54,726 bases of DNA from Pseudomonadota bacterium (lineage in GTDB: Bacteria > Pseudomonadota > Alphaproteobacteria > Sphingomonadales > Sphingomonadaceae), in contig JAEXAY010000055.1 of NCBI GenBank assembly GCA_023457895.1, forward strand, positions 1-54,726. The letters are read 5' to 3'. Positions 1 through 8,700 of this stretch are shown here, piece by piece (within the stretch, counting starts at the first letter, position 1; each line of letters begins with the position of its first letter). The translations under genes were made by a program, and so were the position numbers. The notes beneath the pieces were generated by a model. It ran no database searches, was not told the DNA's origin, and saw nothing but the letters and a program-made list of their open reading frames with translations.

Positions 1-432
1 CACGAACACCGGGCAGCTGTTGCCCGCCTTCTGGAAGATCGACGCCTTGGTCAGTTCGGGGATCGCCTTGGCGCATTCGAACACCCCGTGCGCGCCGGAG
101 CCGCGCGCGTGGACGATCCGCTCGGGAATGCGTTCATGGTCGAAGTGGAAGATTTTCTCTCGCAGGATGAAATCTTCGAGCAGCGTCGGACCGCGCTCTC
201 CCGCCCTGAGACTGTTCTGATTGTCCGACACGCGATGGCCGAAATTGTCGGTGAGATGCGCGACCCCGTCGCGGTGATTGCCATCATGCGGCACATGCTG
301 ATGGGTTTCCCCGCCTTCTCCAATAGCCCCTTCCGGATTTCGGGAGCTTTTCTTGCCTTCGCCGGGCTGGTGGCCGTGGAGGCTATTGTCCAGGGCAGGC
401 GAGGTCGAAGCAGGGGGCGGGGTCTTGGCCAT
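1..432 (-). CDS. katE: Large-subunit catalase, N-terminal part (cut by window edge)
   Basis: Haem catalase, breaking hydrogen peroxide into water and oxygen. Only the first 144 codons are visible; the rest lies before base 1. The frame starts at ATG 432 with AAAGGAT upstream and gives a long charged N-terminal extension (MAKTPPPASTSPAL...), followed by the catalase signature SDNQNSLRAGERGPTLLEDF and the distal haem-pocket segment HARGSGAHGVFE. The extension of roughly 65 residues before the core is typical of the large-subunit (HPII-like, clade 2) catalases rather than the small clade 3 enzymes. A second, small-type catalase lies at 35056-36589, so the strain carries at least two. The family call is firm; the clade is judged from the N-terminus only. 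Confidence 0.9.
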   Translation of the reverse strand, partial: MAKTPPPASTSPALDNSLHGHQPGEGKKSSRNPEGAIGEGGETHQHVPHDGNHRDGVAHLTDNFGHRVSDNQNSLRAGERGPTLLEDFILREKIFHFDHERIPERIVHARGSGAHGVFECAKAIPELTKASIFQKAGNSCPVFV

Positions 433-543
433 TACGGGGATCCTTTCAGGATTGGAAAAAGGCCGCCCTGCCACAGCATGCAGCCTTATTCTTCACAATG
501 CGTCAGCCGGTGAACGGTTGCGTTTCGCTCGCGCTATTTCGCC

Positions 544-873
544 TTAACCTACTTTGGCTGTCCCGGCATTTGGGCCGGTGTCGTCGTCATCCTCAAGCGC
601 CGCCACCGCTTCCTCCGCTGCTTCGATCTTTGCCCGGTTCTTGGGGCTGAGCCAATATTGCCATACGCCGTAGGCGTTGATCAGCAGGAGGATCGCGTTC
701 TGGATAGTGAGCGGCATCTGCCCCTGCGTGATGCCGCTGGCGATCCACGCGACCGAGGCGGTCATGAAGATCGCAAAACCGAGCCCGGTCTGCTTGCGTC
801 CGAAATCCCCCGCGACCAATATTGCCGCACCAATGCCGCTGATCGAGGCATACCATTCAAGCGGACCGTTCAT
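544..873 (-). CDS. Small membrane protein, unknown function
   Basis: A 109-aa protein with three likely membrane segments: near the N-terminus (SISGIGAAILVAGDF), then FAIFMTASVAWIASGI and NAILLLINAYGVWQYW. It ends in an acidic cytosolic tail (AAEEAVAALEDDDD). The frame could open further upstream at a GTG, but GGGAGAG sits six bases before the ATG at 873, so that start is preferred. It stands alone between the catalase and the divergent phosphatase. I do not recognise a named family; topology is the only thing the sequence supports. Confidence 0.7.
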   Translation of the reverse strand: MNGPLEWYASISGIGAAILVAGDFGRKQTGLGFAIFMTASVAWIASGITQGQMPLTIQNAILLLINAYGVWQYWLSPKNRAKIEAAEEAVAALEDDDDTGPNAGTAKVG

Positions 874-1022
874 GCGTCTCTCCCACACGGGTTGTTCTGC
901 GAAAAAACACTACCCGCGAAACCGATAAGCTGTTCCGGCGGTTGATATGTATCATCATGAATCCGGCTTTCCCTTGTCCCTTGGATGAACGAGAAACCGG
1001 GAAAAGCGAAAGGCAGCCCTCT

Positions 1023-1781
1023 ATGGCCGGTCACTGGCCCGAAATTCTTTGGATCGTCCGTCATGGGCAGAGCGCGGGAAATGTCGCGCGCGACGAGGCC
1101 CATGCGGCCGGGGCGCTACGGATAGACCTTGTCCACCGCGACGTTGATGTGCCCTTGTCGGATCTCGGCAAGGAACAGGCCGCTTCGCTCGGCAAATGGT
1201 TCGCGGGACAGCCCGATCAACCCGATGTGATGCTCGCCTCGCCCTATGTCCGCGCGCAGCAGACCGCGCAGATATTTCGCGCGCATGGCGGGTGCGCGCC
1301 CGACGAGGGCATCTGCATCGACGAACGCTTGCGCGAAAAGGAGTTCGGCGTGCTCGACGGGCTGACGACCGAAGGCGTGCGGCACTTCAATCCCGAGCAG
1401 GCCGAATTTCGCAAGCTGCTCGGTAAATTTTACCACCGGCCCCCGGGTGGGGAAAGCTGGTGCGATGTCATCTTTCGCCTGCGCTCGCTGCTCGACACGG
1501 TGTCGCTCCATTATTCAGGCTGCAAGGTGATGATCGTCGCGCATCAGGTCGTCGTGCTGTGCCTGCGCTATGTCATCGAGAAACTGTCCGAGGAGGAAAT
1601 TCTGGCGATTGACCGGCTGGGCGATGTCGGCAATTGCGCGGTCACCGAATATCGTTTCGACCCCGATCAGGGAAAGGACGGCGGGCTGGTGCTGACCGCC
1701 TATAATGTGACCGCCCCGCTCGAGGCGGATGCAACGCCGGTCACGCGCGCGCCCGATGAAATGGTGGCCGCTCGTGGCTGA
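1023..1781 (+). CDS. Histidine phosphatase family protein
   Basis: A 252-aa member of the histidine phosphatase (phosphoglycerate-mutase-like) superfamily. The phosphohistidine motif is LWIVRHGQSAGN (R13, H14, G15 from the chosen start), with the downstream RERxFG-like segment LREKEFGVLDG and the second catalytic histidine in MIVAHQVVVLCLR. The specific substrate (sugar phosphate, cofactor or other) cannot be read. The open frame extends upstream to 942 but that part does not look coding, so ATG 1023 is used. The 3' end overlaps the start of the next gene, which suggests translational coupling with the NAD(P)H-hydrate repair enzyme. Confidence 0.85.
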   Translation: MAGHWPEILWIVRHGQSAGNVARDEAHAAGALRIDLVHRDVDVPLSDLGKEQAASLGKWFAGQPDQPDVMLASPYVRAQQTAQIFRAHGGCAPDEGICIDERLREKEFGVLDGLTTEGVRHFNPEQAEFRKLLGKFYHRPPGGESWCDVIFRLRSLLDTVSLHYSGCKVMIVAHQVVVLCLRYVIEKLSEEEILAIDRLGDVGNCAVTEYRFDPDQGKDGGLVLTAYNVTAPLEADATPVTRAPDEMVAARG

Positions 1782-2661
1782 GGCAATTCCGCTCGACAGC
1801 CGCTGGCTTGCAGCCCATCCGCTCCCCGAACTGCCGTCAAACACCGACAAGAACAGCCGCGGCCGGGTGCTCGCTATTGGCGGCAGCCGTTTTGTGGCGG
1901 GAGGGCTCAAGCTCACCGGCGAGGCGGCGTTACGGGCAGGGGCGGGAAAGCTCCAGTTCGCGACCATCGGGAGCGTCGCGCTCGCGCTCGGACTGGCTGT
2001 TCCCGAAGCCGGAGTGATCGCGCTGCCGGAGGATCCGGACGGTGAACTTGGCGAGGAGTCCTGTAACATTGTCGAAGCGGCGGTCGAAAAATGCGATTGC
2101 GTCGTTCTCGGCCCGGCAATGACCAGCGTCGAGGCGGCGCTGCCGCTGCTGCGCGCCGTCCTTGAAACATTGAGCGAGGATCAGGCCGCCGTGCTCGATG
2201 CGGCGGCGGTGGAGGCCGCGCGCCGCATGCCGGAACTGGTCAAAGCCCTCAACGGCCGCGTCGTGATAACACCGCATGCGGGAGAAATGGCGGCCTTGCT
2301 CGATGAAGAGGCCGATGCAATGATCCGGGATCCGGCAGGCGCCGTCGATCGCGCAGTCGATTTGACCGGCGCAGTTGTGATGCTCAAGGGTGAGCACAGT
2401 CTGCTCGGCAGCCCTGATGGCGCGCTGCTCGATTATGCCGGAGGCGGCGCCGGGCTGGCAACGGGCGGGTCGGGTGATGTGCTGGCCGGTATCCTTGCCG
2501 GATTGCTTGCGCGCGGGCAGGCGCCATTCGATGCTGCCGCCTGGGCGATCTGGCTCCACGGCGAAGCGGGCCGCCGCCTGTCGGAAGAACGGGGACCGCT
2601 CGGCTATCTCGCGCGAGAGCTCTCTCCAACGATTCCGGCCCTCATGCGCGGCGTGATCTAG
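1756..2661 (+). CDS. nnrD: ADP-dependent NAD(P)H-hydrate dehydratase, standalone domain
   Basis: Repairs damaged NAD(P)H by dehydrating its hydrate at the expense of ADP. The protein has the ribokinase-like YjeF C-terminal fold: NSRGRVLAIGGSRFVAGG near the N-terminus, VVITPHAGEMAALL in the middle, and LATGGSGDVLAGILAGLLARG, the conserved nucleotide and catalytic-Asp segment, near the C-terminus. At about 300 aa it lacks the YjeF N-terminal epimerase domain that is fused to it in many bacteria. The start is uncertain between ATG 1756 and GTG 1774; both overlap the phosphatase gene. Its stop overlaps the convergent amidohydrolase stop by four bases. Confidence 0.88.
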   Translation: MKWWPLVAEAIPLDSRWLAAHPLPELPSNTDKNSRGRVLAIGGSRFVAGGLKLTGEAALRAGAGKLQFATIGSVALALGLAVPEAGVIALPEDPDGELGEESCNIVEAAVEKCDCVVLGPAMTSVEAALPLLRAVLETLSEDQAAVLDAAAVEAARRMPELVKALNGRVVITPHAGEMAALLDEEADAMIRDPAGAVDRAVDLTGAVVMLKGEHSLLGSPDGALLDYAGGGAGLATGGSGDVLAGILAGLLARGQAPFDAAAWAIWLHGEAGRRLSEERGPLGYLARELSPTIPALMRGVI

Positions 2662-4058
2662 GCCGGTAGAGATTTGTACGGTTCGCGTGCATAGACGACA
2701 TCGCCATCAATGAGCGTCAGCTCGACACGATCATTGCAGGGCTGGTTGATGATTTCCAGCATGGAGCCACCACATACCATGAGGTCCGCTGGATCCCCAA
2801 TTCTGGGCCAGCTCACGTCGTCGGGGTTTTCTTCGGTCAGCCACAGTTTGAATGCATCCAGCGGAGTAAGTGCCTCCTCGCGCGATAAAAGATCGCCGGA
2901 TGCGGTTTCGCGACGGATCGCCGCAGCCATCGCAGCCCAAGGATCGATGCTGCCGTAGGGCCCATCGCTTCCGGCGCAAAGATGGACGCCAGCGCGGCGA
3001 AGGCTGTCCATACGGTAAAGGTCGGGCAAATCCGACGGCGGGATCGTTTCGAGATAACGTTGCCCGCGGTCGCGGATGAAGATCGGGTTGATGACAACTG
3101 CGAGGCCGCGGCTTCGGATCAACGGGATATAGTCTCGACTGATTACCGATCCATGCTCGATCCGGTCGCCGGGACATGCTCCTCCTGAAGCGTCCAGCGC
3201 GGCAATGAAAAAGGCCAGTTCACCAAGCGTCACGCAATGCGCCGCAACGCGACGATCTGCGGTTCTCGCTGTGCGAATTCGGGCGGTCAGTTCATCAAGC
3301 GAGGGAAGGTGACGCTCGTCCAACAGCAGTTTAAGCGGGCCCAGTTCATAGCCTTCTCCGGCCAGCAGACTTTCATCGCCCATCAGGTGGAGCTTCTGGC
3401 GCAATTGTCCGTCTCGGCGCGCCTTTGCGAGAAAGGCGGCTTCACGAGGTCCGTTGCGCGCGCCTGCATCGGTGACATAAGTGACTCCGAGGGCGCTCCA
3501 GCGCTTTGAGATTGCCGACAGATCGGGTCCCGGCAAGGCGAGCGCGCGTTGAAGCCAGCGGTCCTCCCGCCAAAAACGTCCGGTCAGTTTGCCATGCACC
3601 CGCTCTGCCCCCGACGGCCAATGGCCGGCTGGAAGCATGGCCATCGCTGCCGAGTTGAGCACCCAGAGAGCGCCTGTCCGGTCCTGAAGACGTATCGGCC
3701 GACTGGCCAGCCATCCGTCCAGTTGGCTGCGATCGGGGATGCCAGCCGCGCGTTCATCATAACCGACGATGCGCAAGCATTCTTCGTCTGGAAGCTGTTC
3801 GTCGGCGTACCGGATGGCGGCGACGACTTCGCTTTGGTTAGTTTTTCCGGAAAGATCGAGGGACCGGGTTAGCGCAGCGGTGGCAAGGATGTGGACATGG
3901 TGATCGTGCAAGCCCGGAAGCAAGACCCTTCCTTGTCCATCGATAACATGATCTGCGCCAGGCGATGACGAACCAAGGGCGACAATCGTGCCCCCGGAGC
4001 AATGGACATCGGTAGCGGCGCGTCCCCACGGACGCACGTTGCGCAGCGTAATGCTCAA
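2658..4058 (-). CDS. Metal-dependent amidohydrolase
   Basis: A 466-aa amidohydrolase-superfamily enzyme of the Amidohydro_3 (YtcJ-like) type. It has an N-terminal beta-sandwich start (ITLRNVRPWGRAA), the metal motif LPGLHDHHVHIL (H54 and H56), later histidines in VAAHCVTLGELAFF and RIEHGSVIS, and the C-terminal metal Asp segment CAGSDGPYGSIDPWAAM. The substrate is unknown. Its ATG overlaps the stop of the CoA-transferase upstream in an ATGA, so it is the last gene of a tightly coupled trio (crotonase, CoA-transferase, amidohydrolase) and probably acts on the same ring- or amide-containing compound; that link is inference. Confidence 0.85.
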   Translation of the reverse strand: MSITLRNVRPWGRAATDVHCSGGTIVALGSSSPGADHVIDGQGRVLLPGLHDHHVHILATAALTRSLDLSGKTNQSEVVAAIRYADEQLPDEECLRIVGYDERAAGIPDRSQLDGWLASRPIRLQDRTGALWVLNSAAMAMLPAGHWPSGAERVHGKLTGRFWREDRWLQRALALPGPDLSAISKRWSALGVTYVTDAGARNGPREAAFLAKARRDGQLRQKLHLMGDESLLAGEGYELGPLKLLLDERHLPSLDELTARIRTARTADRRVAAHCVTLGELAFFIAALDASGGACPGDRIEHGSVISRDYIPLIRSRGLAVVINPIFIRDRGQRYLETIPPSDLPDLYRMDSLRRAGVHLCAGSDGPYGSIDPWAAMAAAIRRETASGDLLSREEALTPLDAFKLWLTEENPDDVSWPRIGDPADLMVCGGSMLEIINQPCNDRVELTLIDGDVVYAREPYKSLPA

Positions 4059-5002
4059 GGCTCTGCCATCTTACGGTATGCAGCGGCGACACATGCCATA
4101 GCCATGTCGATCAACTCACCTTCACGCGCGGACAATGCCGCGATTGCCGCCTCAACACCTGTGAGCGGGTCGGCAAGTGCATCGCCGATGAAGCGGGGCC
4201 GATGATCGCGCCATTCCATGAGTCCGCCGGCAACGGCGCAATCGTCACCAAAGCCAACACGTCCTGCGCCATCTCCGGTAAACCCATAAGCGGTGATCGC
4301 AATCCAGCGCAAACCCGGATTGCAGTCAAACAGCACGGCAGGATCAAGCCCGAGCCGTTTCAGCGCAGCCGCGCGCCCGCTCGTGATCAACATGTCCGCA
4401 GTGGCGATTTCTCGAAGTAGTTTCTGCTGGTCTGCCGGTTCGCGCAGGTCGACCCGGAGTAACTTTTTTCCTACGCTCAGGAAATCGTGGAGTAAGGGAG
4501 AGGACGATTGGGTAGGGTCGGGGCGCCCCACGCTGTCGATCCTGACGACGTCGAACCCCGCCCGGGTCAGCAACGCGCCGCATAATGGCCCGGCCCACAG
4601 CGCCGACATGTCTATGACGCGTCCAGGCCTGTATTGCGGGACCCGTTCCGTCAGAGCTTGAGGTGACGCTTCGCCCGCGAGTGCCGCGGGCAGATGGAGT
4701 TCAGCCAATTGGTCGCGTACCGCTTGCGCAGGCTGCGGCGTGCTCCATTCACTAAGCCCGCTCTCAATTTCCTCTTCCTGCCCTATCAGAGCGCTTACGA
4801 TTTCCCTGTCCTCGGCACGTGCGAGATTGATAGCGACCCAGCCCGCTCTTGCAGGGTAAAACCGGCAATGGCGGTTGGCGGATCGGAAGTCTGGCGGATG
4901 CAAGCCGCCCGGCGCATCGCGCGCCAGTAGCTGATGCACGTTGACGGGAAAGGGGAGCAGGCGCAACCGGGTTGCCAACCGCTGTGTCACGCGGGTCAGC
5001 AT
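4055..5002 (-). CDS. Family III CoA-transferase-like protein with unusual domain order
   Basis: A 315-aa relative of CaiB/BaiF CoA-transferases, which swap CoA between acyl groups. Normal members are about 400 aa and begin with the motif seen here only near residue 130 (GRVIDMSALWAGPLCGALL, then FDVVRIDSVGRPDPTQ). The protein ends just after DPLTGVEAAIAALSAREGELIDM, about where the N-terminal half of the large domain normally ends. The first 125 residues (ARAGWVAINLARAEDREIV, ..VRDQLAELHLPAALAG) read like the family's C-terminal small domain. An Asp that could be catalytic is present in GFGDDCAVAGGL. ATG 5002 overlaps the crotonase stop (ATGCTGA). Activity is uncertain. Confidence 0.75.
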   Translation of the reverse strand: MLTRVTQRLATRLRLLPFPVNVHQLLARDAPGGLHPPDFRSANRHCRFYPARAGWVAINLARAEDREIVSALIGQEEEIESGLSEWSTPQPAQAVRDQLAELHLPAALAGEASPQALTERVPQYRPGRVIDMSALWAGPLCGALLTRAGFDVVRIDSVGRPDPTQSSSPLLHDFLSVGKKLLRVDLREPADQQKLLREIATADMLITSGRAAALKRLGLDPAVLFDCNPGLRWIAITAYGFTGDGAGRVGFGDDCAVAGGLMEWRDHRPRFIGDALADPLTGVEAAIAALSAREGELIDMAMACVAAAYRKMAEP

Positions 5003-6009
5003 CGGCTGTCGACCAGATTCCATTCCAGCGCACGTTCGATCCCGATGCGCTTGCCGCCCAGCATCATCCAGCAGGCGCGATGGCGGCCGATGCGGCGCGG
5101 GATTGTTACCGTCCCTCCCGCGCCCGGAATGAGCCCCATACCGACTTCGGGCAGTTGCGCCCAGAAATCCGGCCGCGCCGAAACCTGCGCCGCAGCGGCG
5201 GGAATTTCGATGCCTGCGCCGATGCAGGCGCCGTGGAGGCGCGCGGCGGCGCGGCGTCCCAGTCTGTCGAGCAATAGCGCCGCGCTGCGCCGGGTGCGGA
5301 TCAGATGCGCGAGCATCAGATCAGGCGTGGTACCAAACTCGTCCAACGCTCCGCCGGTGGAAAAGCAGCGTCCTTCGCCTTGCAGGGTGACGGCGGGGCA
5401 TGAGGGGTCTTCGATCACGTTGACCAGCGCTTCGAACAGGGCATCGCGCATCGCCGCCGTCATCGCATTGCGCGTCTGGGGAACATTGAGCGAGAGCGTG
5501 ACCGACGGACCGGAGCGGTGATAGGTCACCGGCTGGCTGCTTTGCGGAAGGAGGGTAGAACGGGGGCCGCGCCGCTCGAGCCAGCACTGGAATTCGCCGG
5601 AGCCGAGCAGGCTTGAATAAGCGAGTGATTCCATTTCGAGCGCGGTTTCAAACGGCAAATTTTCCGTAATCCTGAGCAGCCGCGCCAGCGTGACGGCGGC
5701 CACCGGATTATCCCGGACAGACCGCGCAAGGCCGCGCCGCATTTCGTCCAGTCGCCCGGCGGGAACCGAAACCCATGGCCGCGTTGCCACGGCGGCGGTC
5801 GTCAGCAGGATATCATAGTGCGCCGGATCGACGCCCGGCTGACGGCCGTCCTGATCAATCCCGATATGGATTGCACCGCTGACAAGCGGACCGGCGCGCT
5901 TGTTCAGATCGTGCCATGCCAACGGATCAGTGCCGCCGAACGATGGAACAGAGGCATCGAGCAGGGTCGCCGGTGCGGGAGCGATGATGTCAGGTTCCGC
6001 CATGGTCAT
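4996..6009 (-). CDS. Enoyl-CoA hydratase/isomerase family protein, atypical architecture
   Basis: A 337-aa crotonase-superfamily protein. The crotonase core starts only at about residue 160 (SVTLSLNVPQTRNAMTAAMR) and includes GEGRCFSTGGALDEFGTTP, the CoA and oxyanion region HGACIGAGIEIPAAA and LPEVGMGLIPGAGGTVTIPRR. It ends at ALEWNLVDSRC, about 70 residues before a normal member would end. Residues 95-150 (LARSVRDNPVAAVTLARLLR .. LEMESLAYSSLLGSGEF) look like the missing C-terminal helical part. The glutamate pattern of classical hydratases is not obvious, so the exact reaction cannot be given. It is translationally coupled to the CoA-transferase downstream. The start could be ATG 6009 or 6003. 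Confidence 0.8.
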   Translation of the reverse strand: MTMAEPDIIAPAPATLLDASVPSFGGTDPLAWHDLNKRAGPLVSGAIHIGIDQDGRQPGVDPAHYDILLTTAAVATRPWVSVPAGRLDEMRRGLARSVRDNPVAAVTLARLLRITENLPFETALEMESLAYSSLLGSGEFQCWLERRGPRSTLLPQSSQPVTYHRSGPSVTLSLNVPQTRNAMTAAMRDALFEALVNVIEDPSCPAVTLQGEGRCFSTGGALDEFGTTPDLMLAHLIRTRRSAALLLDRLGRRAAARLHGACIGAGIEIPAAAAQVSARPDFWAQLPEVGMGLIPGAGGTVTIPRRIGRHRACWMMLGGKRIGIERALEWNLVDSRC

Positions 6010-6083
6010 ATGATGCGAGGCTGGCGGGAAAAAATCTACAGGCGGCGCGACCTGAAGCCGCGCCGCCTGCCAAGATTGGCCGC

Positions 6084-8633
6084 TTAGAAATCAACTCCCA
6101 GGCTGACCCCATAGGTACGGGGCGTGCCATATTGCGCGATATCATAGGCAAGCGCGCCCAGACCGATGCGGTCAACGACATATTTGTCGTTGAGCAGGTT
6201 CTGCGCCCAGATGGAAGCCTTGGCGCGTGCGCCGCCGAGGTCAAAGCGGTAGCCGATACGCGCGTCAACCAGATTTTGCGGGCTCGCTGCTGAATAGGGG
6301 AAGGTCACCAGCACGGCCTTGCTCTTGTAATTATAACCGGCATGGGCGAAAAATCCGGGACCCGACCCGCCGTTCTGGTCATAATCGGCCGACAGCGAGA
6401 TGCTGTGCTTGGGTGCACCGAGCAACCAGGGCCGTTCGACTGTCAGCGTCCCGACCGTGACCGGATCGGCCTTGCCGTCGGTGAAGGCATAGGCTGCACT
6501 GGCAGTGACATCCTGAGCCAGCGCTACTGTCATCTCAGCCTCGCCGCCCCAGATCTTGGTGTTGGCGTTGGCGATGACACGCGCGGTAGAATCGGTCGCA
6601 CTCAGCGACTGCGGGATCTGTTCATTGTCGAGCAGATAATAGAAGCCCGCCGCGTTGAAACGCACCCGCCGGTCGAACAGGTCGCTCTTGATCCCGAGTT
6701 CATAGGCGGTGATTTCTTCCTTGCCGTAGATGAAGTCGGAGGCATAGGTCGTGCCCGGGACGCGCGCGCCTTGCGACACCTGATTGAAACCACCTGAACG
6801 GTAGGATTCAACCCGGCTTGCATAAACCATGACATCCTTGTTGACGTCCCATTGCAGGATCAGCGTGGGATCAAAGCTGCGGAACGTGCGCTTCGCGATG
6901 TTCGGCAGGATGGGCTCACCGAGCAGGTTCGTCGTATCCATGAAGATCGGCGAATAGCTCTGCTGCTCGCCCTTCTTGACGTCGATCGAATAGCGGGCGC
7001 CGGTGATCAGGCGGAACGCATCGCCCAGATGCCAGGTTAGCTGTCCGTAAACAGCATAGGCATCGGTGTTGATGTGGAGTTCGTTGCCCGCGCTGAACCG
7101 GACATTGCGGTAAAGCGTGGCCAGATCTGTTGCCGACGCCTGCGCCTGTTGCAGAAGTGCTGCCCGGATGCTGGCTGGCAAGGTCGGGTCGCTGGCTGCG
7201 CCGAGCCGTCCCAGTCCGTTGCCGATGGGCCCGAGCGCGGACAATAGGGAGACGAGATTCGATGCGTCATCCCGGCGGTTGGCAGGCGGACCCGAACCAG
7301 TATCCTCGTTGAAATAATAAAGGCCAGCGGTGTAATCGACCAAGTCACCGAATTCGCCAGTGGAGGTCAGGTCGACGCTATATTGCTGATGATCGTCCAG
7401 CGTGGAGGTGCCCCCCGGCGGTGATTGATAGAAGGAATCCGGCCGGTACCCGGCTACCACAGCCGCATAGTCCGAGCGGACAGGTTGGCCGACCATACCG
7501 AGCAGGAGCGGCGCGGTGAGTAATGCGCTGCGAATGGAAAAAGTGCCGTTGGCCGGATTGCGGTCCAAATCGGCATTATAAATCATGTTCCCGATGACCG
7601 GATTATAGGTCGGGTTGAGCGACGAAAAACGGCGGACGTCGGATGAGCGCCAGCCCGCAACCAGTTTCAGCTGATGGTCGGGATTATACTGCCACTCCGC
7701 ACTGAAAACGGCACCCGCATTCTTTGCCTTGCTCCGTTCGACATTGAATGCTGTCGCTGCGTCTTTGACGCGTCCGCTGACGGGAGTCATCGCGGCCGCA
7801 AACAGGGCTGTGGGGGCATTGCTACCCGCGACCGCATGATAATAGACCGGCTGGTTACGCGCTTCGGTATAGTCAATCGCGGCATCGACCCGAAGATTGC
7901 TGGTCAGGTCGGCACCCGCCGCGAACCGTCCGCCAAAACGCTCATACCCTCCGAAATCCTCGCCCGGCCCGGAATTCTTGATCCAGCCGTCGCGGCGGCT
8001 GTAGAGGCCGGAGACACGGAAGCCGCCATTTTCGCCCGCCGGGATGTTGACCCCGAAGCCGGTGCGCACGGCGTTATAATTGCCATAATCGGCAAAGGCC
8101 TTGCCCGAAAATTCTCCTCCTTGGGGGCGCACGGAAATGAGGTTGATCGCACCGGCGACCGCATTGCGACCGTAAAGCGTACCCTGCGGGCCCTTCAATA
8201 CTTCGACCCGGGCGAGGTCGGGCGAATCAAACGCGAGGCCCGTCGTCTTGCCTAGGTAAAGCCCGTCCACATAGAGCGCGACCTTGCTTTCCACGCCGAT
8301 CTGCGGATCGGTGACACCGATGCCGCGCAAGGTGAAACGCAGCCCGTTGGCGTCAGCAGAGCTCGGCGCGACGTTCAATGCCGGGGTGAAGGTCGCAATC
8401 TGCTCAAAACCATCGATACGCCGGGTCTCAAGCGCTTTCTCGTCGAAGGCATTGATGGTGATCGGAACGTCCTGAACGCTTTCTGAGCGCTTCTGGGCGG
8501 TCACCACGATATCTTCGAGTCCGCCCGTTGATCGTTCTGCCGTTTCGTCCGCCGTTTGCGCGTAGGCACCGCTGCTGACAATTGCCGACAGGCTGACGCA
8601 GGCTGCAACCTGCCACTTCCTTAACTTTACCAT
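6084..8633 (-). CDS. TonB-dependent outer membrane receptor
   Basis: An 849-aa outer membrane receptor for energised uptake of a ligand too large or hydrophobic for porins. It has a signal peptide ending near SSGAYAQ, a TonB-box-like segment LEDIVVTAQKRSESVQDVPI, a plug domain with LARVEVLKGPQGTLYGRNAV and AGAINLIS, and a long beta-barrel ending in the expected C-terminal aromatic (YGVSLGVDF). This sphingomonad-type receptor family is often found beside genes for degradation of hydrophobic compounds. It lies 67 bases after the Rieske oxygenase gene and 74 bases before the crotonase, all in one direction, so it most likely imports the substrate of this cluster. Confidence 0.95.
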   Translation of the reverse strand: MVKLRKWQVAACVSLSAIVSSGAYAQTADETAERSTGGLEDIVVTAQKRSESVQDVPITINAFDEKALETRRIDGFEQIATFTPALNVAPSSADANGLRFTLRGIGVTDPQIGVESKVALYVDGLYLGKTTGLAFDSPDLARVEVLKGPQGTLYGRNAVAGAINLISVRPQGGEFSGKAFADYGNYNAVRTGFGVNIPAGENGGFRVSGLYSRRDGWIKNSGPGEDFGGYERFGGRFAAGADLTSNLRVDAAIDYTEARNQPVYYHAVAGSNAPTALFAAAMTPVSGRVKDAATAFNVERSKAKNAGAVFSAEWQYNPDHQLKLVAGWRSSDVRRFSSLNPTYNPVIGNMIYNADLDRNPANGTFSIRSALLTAPLLLGMVGQPVRSDYAAVVAGYRPDSFYQSPPGGTSTLDDHQQYSVDLTSTGEFGDLVDYTAGLYYFNEDTGSGPPANRRDDASNLVSLLSALGPIGNGLGRLGAASDPTLPASIRAALLQQAQASATDLATLYRNVRFSAGNELHINTDAYAVYGQLTWHLGDAFRLITGARYSIDVKKGEQQSYSPIFMDTTNLLGEPILPNIAKRTFRSFDPTLILQWDVNKDVMVYASRVESYRSGGFNQVSQGARVPGTTYASDFIYGKEEITAYELGIKSDLFDRRVRFNAAGFYYLLDNEQIPQSLSATDSTARVIANANTKIWGGEAEMTVALAQDVTASAAYAFTDGKADPVTVGTLTVERPWLLGAPKHSISLSADYDQNGGSGPGFFAHAGYNYKSKAVLVTFPYSAASPQNLVDARIGYRFDLGGARAKASIWAQNLLNDKYVVDRIGLGALAYDIAQYGTPRTYGVSLGVDF

Positions 8634-8700
8634 AATCCTCTCCTGTTTTGTCTGCCCCGCTTGTTATCGGGTCCAGTGGATAATTCCTGGTTTATTTCAA

